A stretch of 64,000 nucleotides of DNA from positions 1 through 64,000 of the forward strand of contig CBDAFL010000065.1 of the NCBI GenBank assembly GCA_965195225.1, given 5' to 3'. Below, piece after piece: positions 16,538 to 24,428 of this stretch. Position numbers and translations under genes: made by a program. Source of the DNA: JAHIKV01 sp965195225. GTDB taxonomy: Bacteria; Planctomycetota; Planctomycetia; Pirellulales; Thermoguttaceae. The notes below the pieces were generated by a model. The model searched no databases, was not told where the DNA came from, and was given only the letters and a program-made list of their open reading frames with translations. Within the stretch, counting starts at the first letter, position 1. The number at the start of each line of letters is the position of its first letter.

Positions 16538-17458
16538 GTGGAAAAAACACACGACACCAAGGCAGAAAAGCCGCAGGATTGTCGGAGTTGCGAACAGGCC
16601 GATTGCTCGGCAAACAAGCAGCGTCAAGACGAATCGGAAGACGAGTTCCACCAACGCCAGAACCTTGGCCGCAAAATGTGCCAGATCGGCCAAAAGCTGT
16701 TGATCCTCTCCGGCAAGGGGGGCGTGGGCAAGAGCACCGTCGCGGCGAATCTTGCCGTATCGCTGACGCTGGCCGGCAAGTCGGTGGGGCTGCTCGACGT
16801 CGATATCCACGGACCGAGCATCCCGCGATTAATGGGGCTGGAAGGGCAACAGCTTCAGATGCACGAGTCGGAGATCGTTCCCATCGAGGTGGGCGGCAAC
16901 CTGAAAGTCATGTCGATCGGGTTTCTGCTCGGCAGCCCGGAGGATGCCGTGATCTGGCGCGGGCCGATGAAGTTCGGCGTTATCCGTCAGTTTCTTGGCG
17001 AGGTAGAGTGGGGGCCGTTGGATTACCTGATTATCGACGCCCCGCCGGGGACCGGCGACGAACCGCTCTCGGTCGCGCAGCTCGTGGGCGACGGCGCCGG
17101 CGCCGTGCTGGTCACCACACCGCAAGAGCTTTCCGTGGCCGACGTGCGGCGCAGCGTCTCGTTTTGCCGGAAGTTGTCGCTGCCGGTGGTGGGCATCATC
17201 GAGAACATGAGCGGCCTGGCCTGCCCGCATTGCAACGGTCGGATCGAGGTCTTCAAGACCGGCGGCGGAGAAGAACTGGCCCGCGAGATGAACGTGCCGA
17301 TGCTGGGCCGCATACCAATCGACCCGAAGATTGTCGAGTGCGGCGACTCGGGTGTTCCATACATCCACAAGTTTGCCGACAGCGACGCGGCGACGGCATT
17401 CGCCGGGGTGGTCGATCGGATTCTCGAAAGTTCTTCTGCAAAAACAGATGGTAATTAA
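16538..17458 (+). CDS. mrp: Mrp/NBP35-family Fe-S cluster carrier ATPase
   Basis: This protein of about 306 residues is an ApbC/Mrp/NBP35 scaffold that binds and transfers [4Fe-4S] clusters. SGKGGVGKST is the Walker A motif, DVDIHGPS follows, and CPHC is the dimer-interface cluster site. The N-terminus adds a CxxC-x4-C group (CRSCEQADC), as in NBP35-type proteins. The GTG at 16538 is chosen because AGGGAG lies 7 nt upstream; the earlier GTG at 16484 abuts the inverted repeat and lacks a ribosome site. It sits within the ORP-like cluster; in Desulfovibrio the equivalent Mrp is fused to an orange-protein domain. Confidence 0.93.
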   Translation: MEKTHDTKAEKPQDCRSCEQADCSANKQRQDESEDEFHQRQNLGRKMCQIGQKLLILSGKGGVGKSTVAANLAVSLTLAGKSVGLLDVDIHGPSIPRLMGLEGQQLQMHESEIVPIEVGGNLKVMSIGFLLGSPEDAVIWRGPMKFGVIRQFLGEVEWGPLDYLIIDAPPGTGDEPLSVAQLVGDGAGAVLVTTPQELSVADVRRSVSFCRKLSLPVVGIIENMSGLACPHCNGRIEVFKTGGGEELAREMNVPMLGRIPIDPKIVECGDSGVPYIHKFADSDAATAFAGVVDRILESSSAKTDGN

Positions 17459-17523
17459 CCATCGGTAATACAACCCGACGAGAGACAAGTATTGCGTTTA
17501 CACAAAAAACAAAGGAGTTTGGA

Positions 17524-17856
17524 ATGAAAATCGCTATTCCCTTGGCCGGCGGACGGCTTTGTTTGCATTTTGGACACTGCGAACAGTTTGCGTTGGTCGA
17601 TGCCGGAGACGATGGCGAGATGCAAACGACGCTGGCTACGCCGCCGGCGCACGAGCCTGGGGTTTTACCACAATGGCTGCATCAGCAAGGCGTCGAGGTG
17701 ATAATCGCCGGCGGCATGGGCCACCGCGCGCAGCAACTGTTCGATCAGCACGGCGTCAAGGTCGTCGTCGGGGCACCGGCGGAAACGCCCGAAAAAATCG
17801 TCTCGGCATACCTCGACGGCAGCCTGCAATCGGGGGTCAACGCCTGCGATCATTGA
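17524..17856 (+). CDS. NifX/NifB-C-terminal (orange-protein) family protein, third copy
   Basis: This 110-residue NifX-like protein has the N-terminus MKIAIPLAGGRLCLHFGHC, in which HFGHC provides a possible metal-binding His/Cys set that the two other copies lack. AAAGGAG is 5 nt upstream of the ATG. It follows the mrp gene by 65 bp, so an Mrp-ORP pair encoded as separate proteins is likely here. Confidence 0.9.
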   Translation: MKIAIPLAGGRLCLHFGHCEQFALVDAGDDGEMQTTLATPPAHEPGVLPQWLHQQGVEVIIAGGMGHRAQQLFDQHGVKVVVGAPAETPEKIVSAYLDGSLQSGVNACDH

Positions 17857-17889
17857 GCACCAGTCGGAGTTTGAGAGGACTACAATGCG

Positions 17890-18735
17890 ATGAACGATCA
17901 AATCCGCGTCACGGTGCTTGTGGAAAATACCGCCGTCGGACCGGGCATTGTCGCCGAACACGGAATGTCGTACTGGATCGAACACGACGGACGTTCCATC
18001 CTGTTCGACACCGGACAAGGAAACGTGCTGGTCGGAAACGCCTGGAGACTGGGCATCCGTTTGGAAGACGCCAAGGCGGTGGTGCTCAGCCACGGGCATT
18101 ACGACCACACGGGCGGGCTGGCCGACGCGATCCGCGGCGACCGGCCGGTCGAGTTGTTCTTACACCCGAAAGCACTGGAGCCTAAGTATGCTCGGGGGCA
18201 ATTGGGGACGTCCCGCGAAGTCGGCATCCCTTTTGCCGCCAAGCAGGCGGCCGGGAAAAAATCGGTTCGGCAGCGGATGACCGAAGCGCCCACGCCCGTG
18301 ACGGACCGGCTGACGGCGACCGGCCCGGTGCCGCGGGTCACGGATTTCGAGGACACCGGCGGGGCCTTCTTCCTCGACGAAGCATGTAGCACGCCGGACC
18401 CGTTGGTGGACGATCAATCGTTGTTTTTCGAGGCCAAAGAGGGCGTCGTCGTGCTCTTGGGCTGCGCGCACTCGGGCGTGGTCAACACGCTGCGATACGT
18501 CCGCGAGTTGACCGGCGGCAAACCGATCCACGCCGTGCTCGGCGGCATGCATCTGTTGCAGGCGTCGCCGGATCGGCTGGCCAGGACGATCGAGGAGTTC
18601 CAGCGTTTGGACATCCGATTGATTGCCCCTTGCCATTGCACTGGGCCAGTGGCCGTCGCGGCATTTTGGAGCGCCTTTCCAGACCGTTGTGCCACGTGCC
18701 ACGTGACTGCCCGGTTCAAGTTCGATTTTCCCTGA
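17890..18735 (+). CDS. MBL-fold metallohydrolase (dihydropteroate-synthase-like/COG1237 type)
   Basis: This 281-residue metallo-beta-lactamase-fold protein has the dinuclear metal motif SHGHYDHTGG at about residue 60, a middle Cys/His site GCAHSG and a late CHCTG motif. The length and the APCHCTG ending match the group annotated as 7,8-dihydropterin-methyl-beta-ribofuranosylaminobenzene phosphate synthase-related, common next to NifX/Mrp genes in anaerobes. The real substrate is unknown. It starts 34 nt after the third NifX-like gene and is probably the last gene before a terminator at 18768. Confidence 0.88.
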   Translation: MNDQIRVTVLVENTAVGPGIVAEHGMSYWIEHDGRSILFDTGQGNVLVGNAWRLGIRLEDAKAVVLSHGHYDHTGGLADAIRGDRPVELFLHPKALEPKYARGQLGTSREVGIPFAAKQAAGKKSVRQRMTEAPTPVTDRLTATGPVPRVTDFEDTGGAFFLDEACSTPDPLVDDQSLFFEAKEGVVVLLGCAHSGVVNTLRYVRELTGGKPIHAVLGGMHLLQASPDRLARTIEEFQRLDIRLIAPCHCTGPVAVAAFWSAFPDRCATCHVTARFKFDFP

Positions 18736-18767
18736 AACGTTTTCGGAAATTGATGTATCCGTATTTA

Positions 18768-18800
18768 GCCCCGGGTGAATACACCCGGGGCAAGCGATTT
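18768..18800 (+). terminator. Probable intrinsic terminator
   Basis: A 10-bp GC stem GCCCCGGGTG/CACCCGGGGC with a 4-nt loop is followed within 6 nt by TTTTTT. It ends the ORP-like transcript. It also forms the left part of a larger imperfect inverted repeat with arms 18764-18784 and 18824-18844. Confidence 0.65.
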
Positions 18801-18891
18801 TTTCGCGGTCAATCCGGCCTGCCGTGTATTCACGACGGGCTAAATGAATGATTTCACTACACGTTCTAAATCGTAAATGGAGGTGACTAAG

Positions 18892-19119
18892 ATGCCACGA
18901 GGTGATGGTTCTGGACCGCCGCAAGGCGGAGGGCAAGGTGGCGGTGGACAAGGTGGCGGAGGACAAAGAGGCGGAGGGCGAATGGGTGGACCGCGAGCCA
19001 GCGGGCCGGGCGGAAACTGCGTCTGTCCGCAATGCGGCGCGAAAGTCCCGCACCAACGTGGAATGCCGTGCAATCAGCAGGCGTGTCCCAAGTGCGCTTC
19101 GCCGATGACCAAGGAATGA
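18892..19119 (+). CDS. Gly-rich zinc-ribbon miniprotein
   Basis: This 75-residue protein has a disordered N-terminal half made of GGGQGG repeats. The C-terminal half carries CVCPQCGAKVPHQRGMPC and CPKCASPM, a four-to-six-cysteine zinc-ribbon- or rubredoxin-like knuckle. A strong GGAGGTGA ribosome site lies 5 nt before the ATG at 18892. Its opening, MPRGDGSGPP, echoes the DUF5320 protein at 14039. Such proteins accompany ORP/NifX genes in anaerobes. The function is unknown; metal or cluster binding is inferred. Confidence 0.85.
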   Translation: MPRGDGSGPPQGGGQGGGGQGGGGQRGGGRMGGPRASGPGGNCVCPQCGAKVPHQRGMPCNQQACPKCASPMTKE

Positions 19120-19150
19120 TCCTGCAAAGAATCCGCTAACGAAACACACG

Positions 19151-19801
19151 ATGAACGACGCCGCGGAAAATCATTTCGACCAGTCCGCCGCAAACTGGGA
19201 CGCCAAGCCGCAACGAGCGGAGTTGGCGGAGGCCGTCGGCGAGGCGATAATGCAACGCGTTCGGCCGACGCGCGAAATGGACGTGTTGGATTACGGGTGC
19301 GGCACCGGACCGATCGGGGTGTTCCTGCTCCCGCACGTGCGAAGCGTCGTCGGGGCCGACAACTCCTCGGCGATGCTTCAAGTGTTGGACGACAAGATTC
19401 GAGCCAATGGATTGCGGCATATACGGACCAAGAAGCTCGACCTGGAACGCGATCCAGTGCCCGAGTCGCGGTATCACTTGATCGTCTCCAGCATGGTGAC
19501 GCACCACGTCGCCGACGTAGGCTCGTTGTTGGCGGCCTTTCTGCGGATGTTGCATCCGGGCGGCTTTCTGGCCATTGCGGACTTGGACGTGGAGTCGGGA
19601 CTGTTCCATTCACCGGAAGCCGTTGAAAGCGTCCGCCATCACGGCTTTGACCGCGGGCGATTAAAGCAGATGCTTATCCACGCCGGGTTCACCGACGCAA
19701 AGGACACAACCGCGCACGTGATCCGCAGGCCGGGAGCAAACGGCGAGATTTGCGAGTTTCCTGTGTTTTTGATCGTCGGGCAACGGGGAAACCCATTGTA
19801 A
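19151..19801 (+). CDS. Class I SAM-dependent methyltransferase
   Basis: This 216-residue Rossmann methyltransferase has motif I VLDYGCGTGPIGVFL at about residues 45-59, an acidic ADNSSAML loop and the post-motif MLHPGGFLAIADLD. It belongs to the small-molecule methyltransferase (UbiE/Methyltransf_25) type. The substrate is unknown. It starts 31 nt after the zinc-ribbon gene and is likely co-transcribed with it. Confidence 0.88.
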   Translation: MNDAAENHFDQSAANWDAKPQRAELAEAVGEAIMQRVRPTREMDVLDYGCGTGPIGVFLLPHVRSVVGADNSSAMLQVLDDKIRANGLRHIRTKKLDLERDPVPESRYHLIVSSMVTHHVADVGSLLAAFLRMLHPGGFLAIADLDVESGLFHSPEAVESVRHHGFDRGRLKQMLIHAGFTDAKDTTAHVIRRPGANGEICEFPVFLIVGQRGNPL

Positions 19802-19900
19802 ACCTATTGATAGGAATGTAGGGTGGGTCAAGCGAAGTGCGGCCCCGCCCTACACTGCTAGACAATTTTTTCCACACAAATCCATAAAGAGACCAATCTC

Positions 19901-20644
19901 ATGGCTAATTCTGAAAACTGCTGTTCACCCGAAGCGGCGTCGCCCCGGATACCGTTGATCGGCGAATCGGCGCCTGCCTTCTCGGCGGTCACCACTCAGG
20001 GACCGATCCGTTTCCCCGAGGACTACGAAGGCAAGTGGGTGATCCTGTTCAGCCATCCGGCCGACTTTACGCCCGTCTGCACGACGGAGTTCATGACGTT
20101 CGCCCATTTGACGCCTCAGTTCGAGGCGATCAATTGCAAACTGATCGGGTTGTCGATCGACAGCAATTTCAGCCACATCGCCTGGCTGCGGACGATCAAG
20201 GAAAAGATCAAGTACAAGGGCATGGAAGGCGTCGAGGTAACCTTTCCGGTTATCGCCGATCTGAAGATGGAGGTCGCCAGGCTCTACGGCATGTTGCATC
20301 CCTCGTCCGACGATTCGCACGCCGTCCGGGCGGTGTTCATCATGGATCCGGAGGCTAAGGTCCGGGCAGTGTTGTACTACCCGTCTTCGACGGGCCGCAA
20401 CTTCCAGGAAATCCTGCGGATGCTTATCGCCCTCCAGACGGCGGACCAGCACAAGGTGGCCACTCCGGCCGACTGGCAACCGGGCGACGAAGTGATCGTA
20501 CCCCCGCCCGGCTCGTGCGGCACGGCCCAAGAGCGCATGACCAAACCCGACAAGGACACCCGCTGTCTGGACTGGTTCCTCTGTCTGAAGAAGTTACCCA
20601 AATCGGCTCTGAAACTGCCGCCGGCGTTGGCCGGAGAAAAGTAG
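19901..20644 (+). CDS. Peroxiredoxin (Prx6/AhpC-TSA type)
   Basis: This 247-residue thiol peroxidase has the active-site PADFTPVCTTE, with the peroxidatic Cys at about residue 60, and the Prx6-type C-terminal arm domain. It opens with an unusual NCCSPEA cysteine pair. It reduces peroxides and protects the oxygen-labile enzymes encoded around it. The gap 19802-19900 contains a degenerate GTAGGGTGGG repeat fragment. Confidence 0.93.
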   Translation: MANSENCCSPEAASPRIPLIGESAPAFSAVTTQGPIRFPEDYEGKWVILFSHPADFTPVCTTEFMTFAHLTPQFEAINCKLIGLSIDSNFSHIAWLRTIKEKIKYKGMEGVEVTFPVIADLKMEVARLYGMLHPSSDDSHAVRAVFIMDPEAKVRAVLYYPSSTGRNFQEILRMLIALQTADQHKVATPADWQPGDEVIVPPPGSCGTAQERMTKPDKDTRCLDWFLCLKKLPKSALKLPPALAGEK

Positions 20645-20741
20645 TCGGCGAGGTATTTTCCACGGGCGAATATGTTTGGGTGGCAGTTAACCGTCACCCC
20701 GACGGTTTTGTAACCTTAACGCCCCCGGGCAAGGAACAAAA

Positions 20742-21188
20742 ATGCGGTTATTTCTTATCGGCTTTGGAATGTTTGCGGGGGTGGCGATGATCGGTTTGGC
20801 GCTTTGGGCCGACGAGCCTCTGAAGGAAATCAAGAAACGGTTCGTGGTTCATCCGATCGGATGGATACGGAAGGCCGATGGCAAAACCCGCATCGTGCTG
20901 GACAAAAAGTATCAACCCGGACTGTTGGGCGTGGACAAACTACCTGAAATCTGGGTTCTTTATTGGTTCGACCGCAACGACACGCCCGAAAAGCGGGCCG
21001 TATTGCAGGTCCATCCCCACGGCGACTCCGCCAATCCGCTCGCCGGCGTTTTCGCCACCCGCTCGCCCCAGCGGCCGAACTTGATTGCGTTGAGCCGTTG
21101 CAAGATACTGTCCGTCAAGGAAAACGTGATCGAGATCGACCGGATCGACGCACTGCCCGACACACCCGTACTCGACTTGAAACCTTGA
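20742..21188 (+). CDS. TrmO/TsaA (UPF0066)-domain protein with N-terminal hydrophobic segment
   Basis: This 148-residue protein contains the TrmO fold: HPIGWI near residue 38, LPEIWVLYWFDRND, VHPHGD, GVFATRSPQRPNLI and a LPDTPVLDLKP ending. TrmO normally methylates tRNA t6A37 in the cytoplasm. Here the first 23 residues form a signal-peptide or membrane-anchor-like sequence (RLFLIGFGMFAGVAMIGLALWADEP). Either this copy is exported and does something else, or the start is mis-set, but no other ATG lies before the domain. The domain is otherwise intact. Confidence 0.85.
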   Translation: MRLFLIGFGMFAGVAMIGLALWADEPLKEIKKRFVVHPIGWIRKADGKTRIVLDKKYQPGLLGVDKLPEIWVLYWFDRNDTPEKRAVLQVHPHGDSANPLAGVFATRSPQRPNLIALSRCKILSVKENVIEIDRIDALPDTPVLDLKP

Positions 21189-21243
21189 CCGTCGCCTCGA
21201 CCGACGATCTCCGAAAAGGCCCCTTCACATACGCCCATTATCG

Positions 21244-22134
21244 ATGAAAACATTTTTCGACTGCCTCTCCTGTTTGATTCGCCAAACTCTCGACTCGGTT
21301 CGCTCGACCACGGACGACGAACAGACGCAGGAATCGATCCTCCGAGATGTGCTGAAGGAACTCGCCGAGATGGATTTCCAGCAGCCGCCGGCGGCCATGG
21401 CCCAGGCTATCCATCGTCGCATCCGCGAGACAACGGGCAATCTGGATCCGTACGCGGAAAAGAAACGGCGATTGAACGACATGGCGCTGAAACTCTACCC
21501 GATTTTCGCACGACGGATCGAGCAGTCGGCCGATCCGCTGGAGCTTGCCGCGCGGTTGGCCATCGCCGGAAACATAATGGACCTCGGCGTAAAGAGCAAT
21601 CTTGACGAAGCCGAAATGATCGCCGAGATCGACAACTGTCTGGCCGCGCCGCTGGACGCCGACAACGCGGCCGAGTTTTCCCAAGCAATAGACGAAGCGG
21701 AGAACATCCTCTATCTGACGGACAACTCGGGAGAAATCGTCTTCGACCGATTGCTCATGGAACGGCTCCCGCGCGAGAAGCTGACCGCGGCCGTCCGAGG
21801 CGCTCCGATCATCAACGACGCCACCATCGAGGACGCCGAATACATTCGGCTTGCGGAGGTGGCTCGCGTAATCGACAACGGCTCCGACTCGCCGGGCACG
21901 ATCCTTGACGATTGCAGCAAGACGTTTCGCCGCCACTTCGAGCGGGCCGATCTGATTATCGCCAAGGGACAGGGCAACTACGAAACGCTTGCCGGATCCC
22001 CGTACCCGATCTTTTTTCTTCTGCGGATCAAGTGTTCGGTCATCGCCCGCGACCTGAATCTCCCGGTCGGCACTGCTGTGCTGACACGCTCACCCCACCT
22101 GTCCAACGACGGCCCTCTTTCCCCGAACAAATGA
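21244..22134 (+). CDS. DUF89 metal-dependent phosphatase (ARMT1-like)
   Basis: This 296-residue DUF89 protein has the N-terminal CLSCLIRQ motif, the metal-binding GNIMDLG and DNSGEIVFD motifs, and KGQGNYE. DUF89 members are Mn/Co-dependent phosphatases proposed to clear harmful phosphometabolites. The CxxC form corresponds to the archaeal/bacterial subgroup. It overlaps the next Nudix gene by 4 nt, pairing two house-cleaning hydrolases. Confidence 0.9.
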   Translation: MKTFFDCLSCLIRQTLDSVRSTTDDEQTQESILRDVLKELAEMDFQQPPAAMAQAIHRRIRETTGNLDPYAEKKRRLNDMALKLYPIFARRIEQSADPLELAARLAIAGNIMDLGVKSNLDEAEMIAEIDNCLAAPLDADNAAEFSQAIDEAENILYLTDNSGEIVFDRLLMERLPREKLTAAVRGAPIINDATIEDAEYIRLAEVARVIDNGSDSPGTILDDCSKTFRRHFERADLIIAKGQGNYETLAGSPYPIFFLLRIKCSVIARDLNLPVGTAVLTRSPHLSNDGPLSPNK

Positions 22135-22601
22135 ACGATTACGTCCAGACGATGCGGGAATTGGTCGGCTCCCGCCCGATGCTTTTGCCGGGTGTGCGGG
22201 CGCTGATCTTCAATTCGCGGGGGGAAATCCTTCTCCAGCGACGGACGGACATGCCCACTTGGTGTTTGCCCTCCGGGAGCGTAGAATTAGGGGAAACCGC
22301 CCTGGAGGCATTGAAACGCGAAGTGGCCGAGGAAACTTCGCTCGCCGTGCTGGAGGCGGAACCGATGGGGGTTTATTCAGGCCCCACGCAAACGATTACT
22401 TACCCCAGCGGGGATAAAATACAATGTTTCTCGATTGCTTTCCTGGTCCGCCGGTGGCAAGGCGAGCCGCGTGCGGACGGCGTCGAAGGCTCGGAGGTCC
22501 GCTTCTTCGCTCTCGACGAACTGCCGCCCGAGTTGACGCCGATCCACGCCCGCACGATCGAGGACTATAAAAACTACCAAGGCACGTTTTTACTACGATG
22601 A
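22131..22601 (+). CDS. Nudix hydrolase
   Basis: This 156-residue protein has a complete Nudix box (GSVELGETALEALKREVAEET). The ATG overlaps the DUF89 stop codon (ATGA), which fixes the start. The WCLPSGSVELGE lead-in fits the MutT/NUDT subgroup that hydrolyses nucleoside diphosphate derivatives. The exact substrate is unknown. Its coupling to DUF89 suggests joint metabolite repair. Confidence 0.9.
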   Translation: MNDYVQTMRELVGSRPMLLPGVRALIFNSRGEILLQRRTDMPTWCLPSGSVELGETALEALKREVAEETSLAVLEAEPMGVYSGPTQTITYPSGDKIQCFSIAFLVRRWQGEPRADGVEGSEVRFFALDELPPELTPIHARTIEDYKNYQGTFLLR

Positions 22602-22650
22602 AAAGACACCGATTAGAGAGGGTAACTAGATCGATGAAAGGAACTTTGTA

Positions 22651-23433
22651 ATGACGCGACTGGACGACGTGGAAATCTCCAAGACGATCCTTTGCACCTA
22701 CCACGATAAACTGCTCGACCGACTCGCCAGCGACGTGATCGTCGTCGGCGCCGGACCATCGGGATTGATGGCGGCGATAATTCTCGCCCGGGCCGGAGTC
22801 AGGGTTACGGTGCTGGAAAAACGCCTCACGCCCGGCGGAGGAGTCTGGGGCGGCGGTATGGGAATGAACGTCGTCGTGGTCCAAGAGGAGGCGATCCCCC
22901 TGATGCAAGAGTTGGGGATCCGCTACGAACCACGGGAAAACGGACTCTACGCCGTTGACTCGATCGAATTCAGCGCCGGAATGTGCTACCGCGCGGTCCA
23001 GGCCGGCGTTGCGCTGCTGAATCTGCTGACTGTCGAGGACGTGTGCATCCGCGGCGGCCGCCTCGACGGCGTCGTGGTGAACCGCACCATGATATCGGGC
23101 GCATTGCACGTCGATCCGATCGTCTTTTCGGCCAAGGCGATCCTAGACGCCACCGGCCACGAGGCGGTGCTGGTCCAGGCGTTGAAAAAACGGAGCCTCC
23201 TGAAAACCGACGCCGATTGCGTCGAAGGTCCGATGGACGCGGACAACGGCGAGCGGTTTGTCGTCGAGCGCGCCGGCGAGATATTTCCCGGACTTTGGCT
23301 TAGCGGGATGAGCGTCTCCGCCGCGCGAGGAGGACCGCGGATGGGACCGATCTTCGGCGGCATGCTCCTTTCGGGCCAGCGGGTCGCCGAGCTGATCTCC
23401 GCCGCGCTGGATGCAATGCGAAAAAACGAGTGA
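22651..23433 (+). CDS. thi4: Thiazole synthase Thi4 family, sulfide-dependent type
   Basis: This 260-residue flavoprotein-fold enzyme makes the thiamin thiazole precursor ADP-thiazole from NAD and glycine. The Rossmann motif VVGAGPSGL is at about 30, EKRLTPGGGVWGGGMG follows, and RGGPRMGPIFGGM is near the C-terminus. At the position of the sulfur-donating Cys of yeast THI4 this protein has His (SGALHVDP), as in methanogen enzymes that use free sulfide catalytically with iron. That fits a sulfidic, anoxic habitat. Confidence 0.92.
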   Translation: MTRLDDVEISKTILCTYHDKLLDRLASDVIVVGAGPSGLMAAIILARAGVRVTVLEKRLTPGGGVWGGGMGMNVVVVQEEAIPLMQELGIRYEPRENGLYAVDSIEFSAGMCYRAVQAGVALLNLLTVEDVCIRGGRLDGVVVNRTMISGALHVDPIVFSAKAILDATGHEAVLVQALKKRSLLKTDADCVEGPMDADNGERFVVERAGEIFPGLWLSGMSVSAARGGPRMGPIFGGMLLSGQRVAELISAALDAMRKNE

Positions 23434-23441
23434 GCCGTGCC

Positions 23442-24389
23442 ATGAAAAGCCACGTATTCGGCCCCGTGCCATCGCGCCGGCTGGGTCAGTCGCTCGGTGT
23501 CGATCTGGTTCCCTTCAAGACGTGTAGTTTCGATTGCCTCTACTGCCAGCTCGGTTGCACGACTTGCAAGACGATCGAACGAAAGGAGTGGGTGCCGCTC
23601 GACGACGTGATCTCCGAGCTTGCAGGCAAACTCTCCCGCAAACCGGACTACATCACGCTGAGCGGGTCGGGCGAACCGACGCTCTTCTCGCGACTCGACG
23701 AGTTGATCGAACGGATCAAGGAGATAACCGACGTTCCGGTAGCCGTGCTGACCAACGGTTCGCTGCTCTGGAAGGAGGAGGTCCAGCGGCAGTTGGCCGA
23801 GGCGGACCTGGTCATGCCCTCGTTGGACGCGGGCGATCCGGCCACTTTCCAACTGGTCAACCGACCGCACGAGTCCCTTCAATTTGAGAAGGTGCTGGCC
23901 GGCCTGATCTCTTTCCGGCGGCGATTTCGCGGCCGGTATTGGCTGGAGGTACTGTTGATCGACGGCATCACTACCACCAAGGCGGCGTTGGGGGCGTTGG
24001 CTGAATGTGTCGCCCGAATCGGGCCGGACCGGCTGCTTTTCGGCACGGCCACTCGTCCGCCGGCCGAGGCCTGCGCGGTCGCCGTCCCCAGCGCGCGGCT
24101 GGCGGAGTTGGCCGCCGGATTTTCGCCGCCGGGGGAAGTACTGCCCGACCTACCCGAGCCACACTTTGTGCCGCGAGGCGAGACGAGCCGCGAAGACATT
24201 CTGGCGCTGCTCGCCCGGCGGCCATGTACCGTCGAGGATATCGTCGTCGGTTTGCGAATACACAAAGTCGAGGCGATTAAACGGATCGAATCGCTGACGG
24301 CCGACGGGCTGATAGAGGCCGTTTCCGGCGGTGAGCGCCCCGTTTACCGGCCATCAGCCGCCCCATTTACCCAAGGAACTGGAAAATAA
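23442..24389 (+). CDS. Radical SAM protein (COG0731 type) with C-terminal winged helix
   Basis: This 315-residue protein has the CxxxCxxC motif CSFDCLYC at about residues 27-34, preceded by FGPVPSRRLG, a hallmark of the COG0731/TYW1-related group. SGSGEPTLF and LTNGSL are core SAM-barrel motifs. The last about 70 residues resemble a winged-helix domain (VEDIVVGLRIHKVEAIKRIESLTADGLI). The substrate is unknown. The start MKSHVFGP at 23442 is preferred to an ATG 12 nt upstream. Confidence 0.88.
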   Translation: MKSHVFGPVPSRRLGQSLGVDLVPFKTCSFDCLYCQLGCTTCKTIERKEWVPLDDVISELAGKLSRKPDYITLSGSGEPTLFSRLDELIERIKEITDVPVAVLTNGSLLWKEEVQRQLAEADLVMPSLDAGDPATFQLVNRPHESLQFEKVLAGLISFRRRFRGRYWLEVLLIDGITTTKAALGALAECVARIGPDRLLFGTATRPPAEACAVAVPSARLAELAAGFSPPGEVLPDLPEPHFVPRGETSREDILALLARRPCTVEDIVVGLRIHKVEAIKRIESLTADGLIEAVSGGERPVYRPSAAPFTQGTGK

Positions 24390-24428
24390 CAACTTGTTCG
24401 CACGCAAAACCCACGGCTTTCTTAAATC

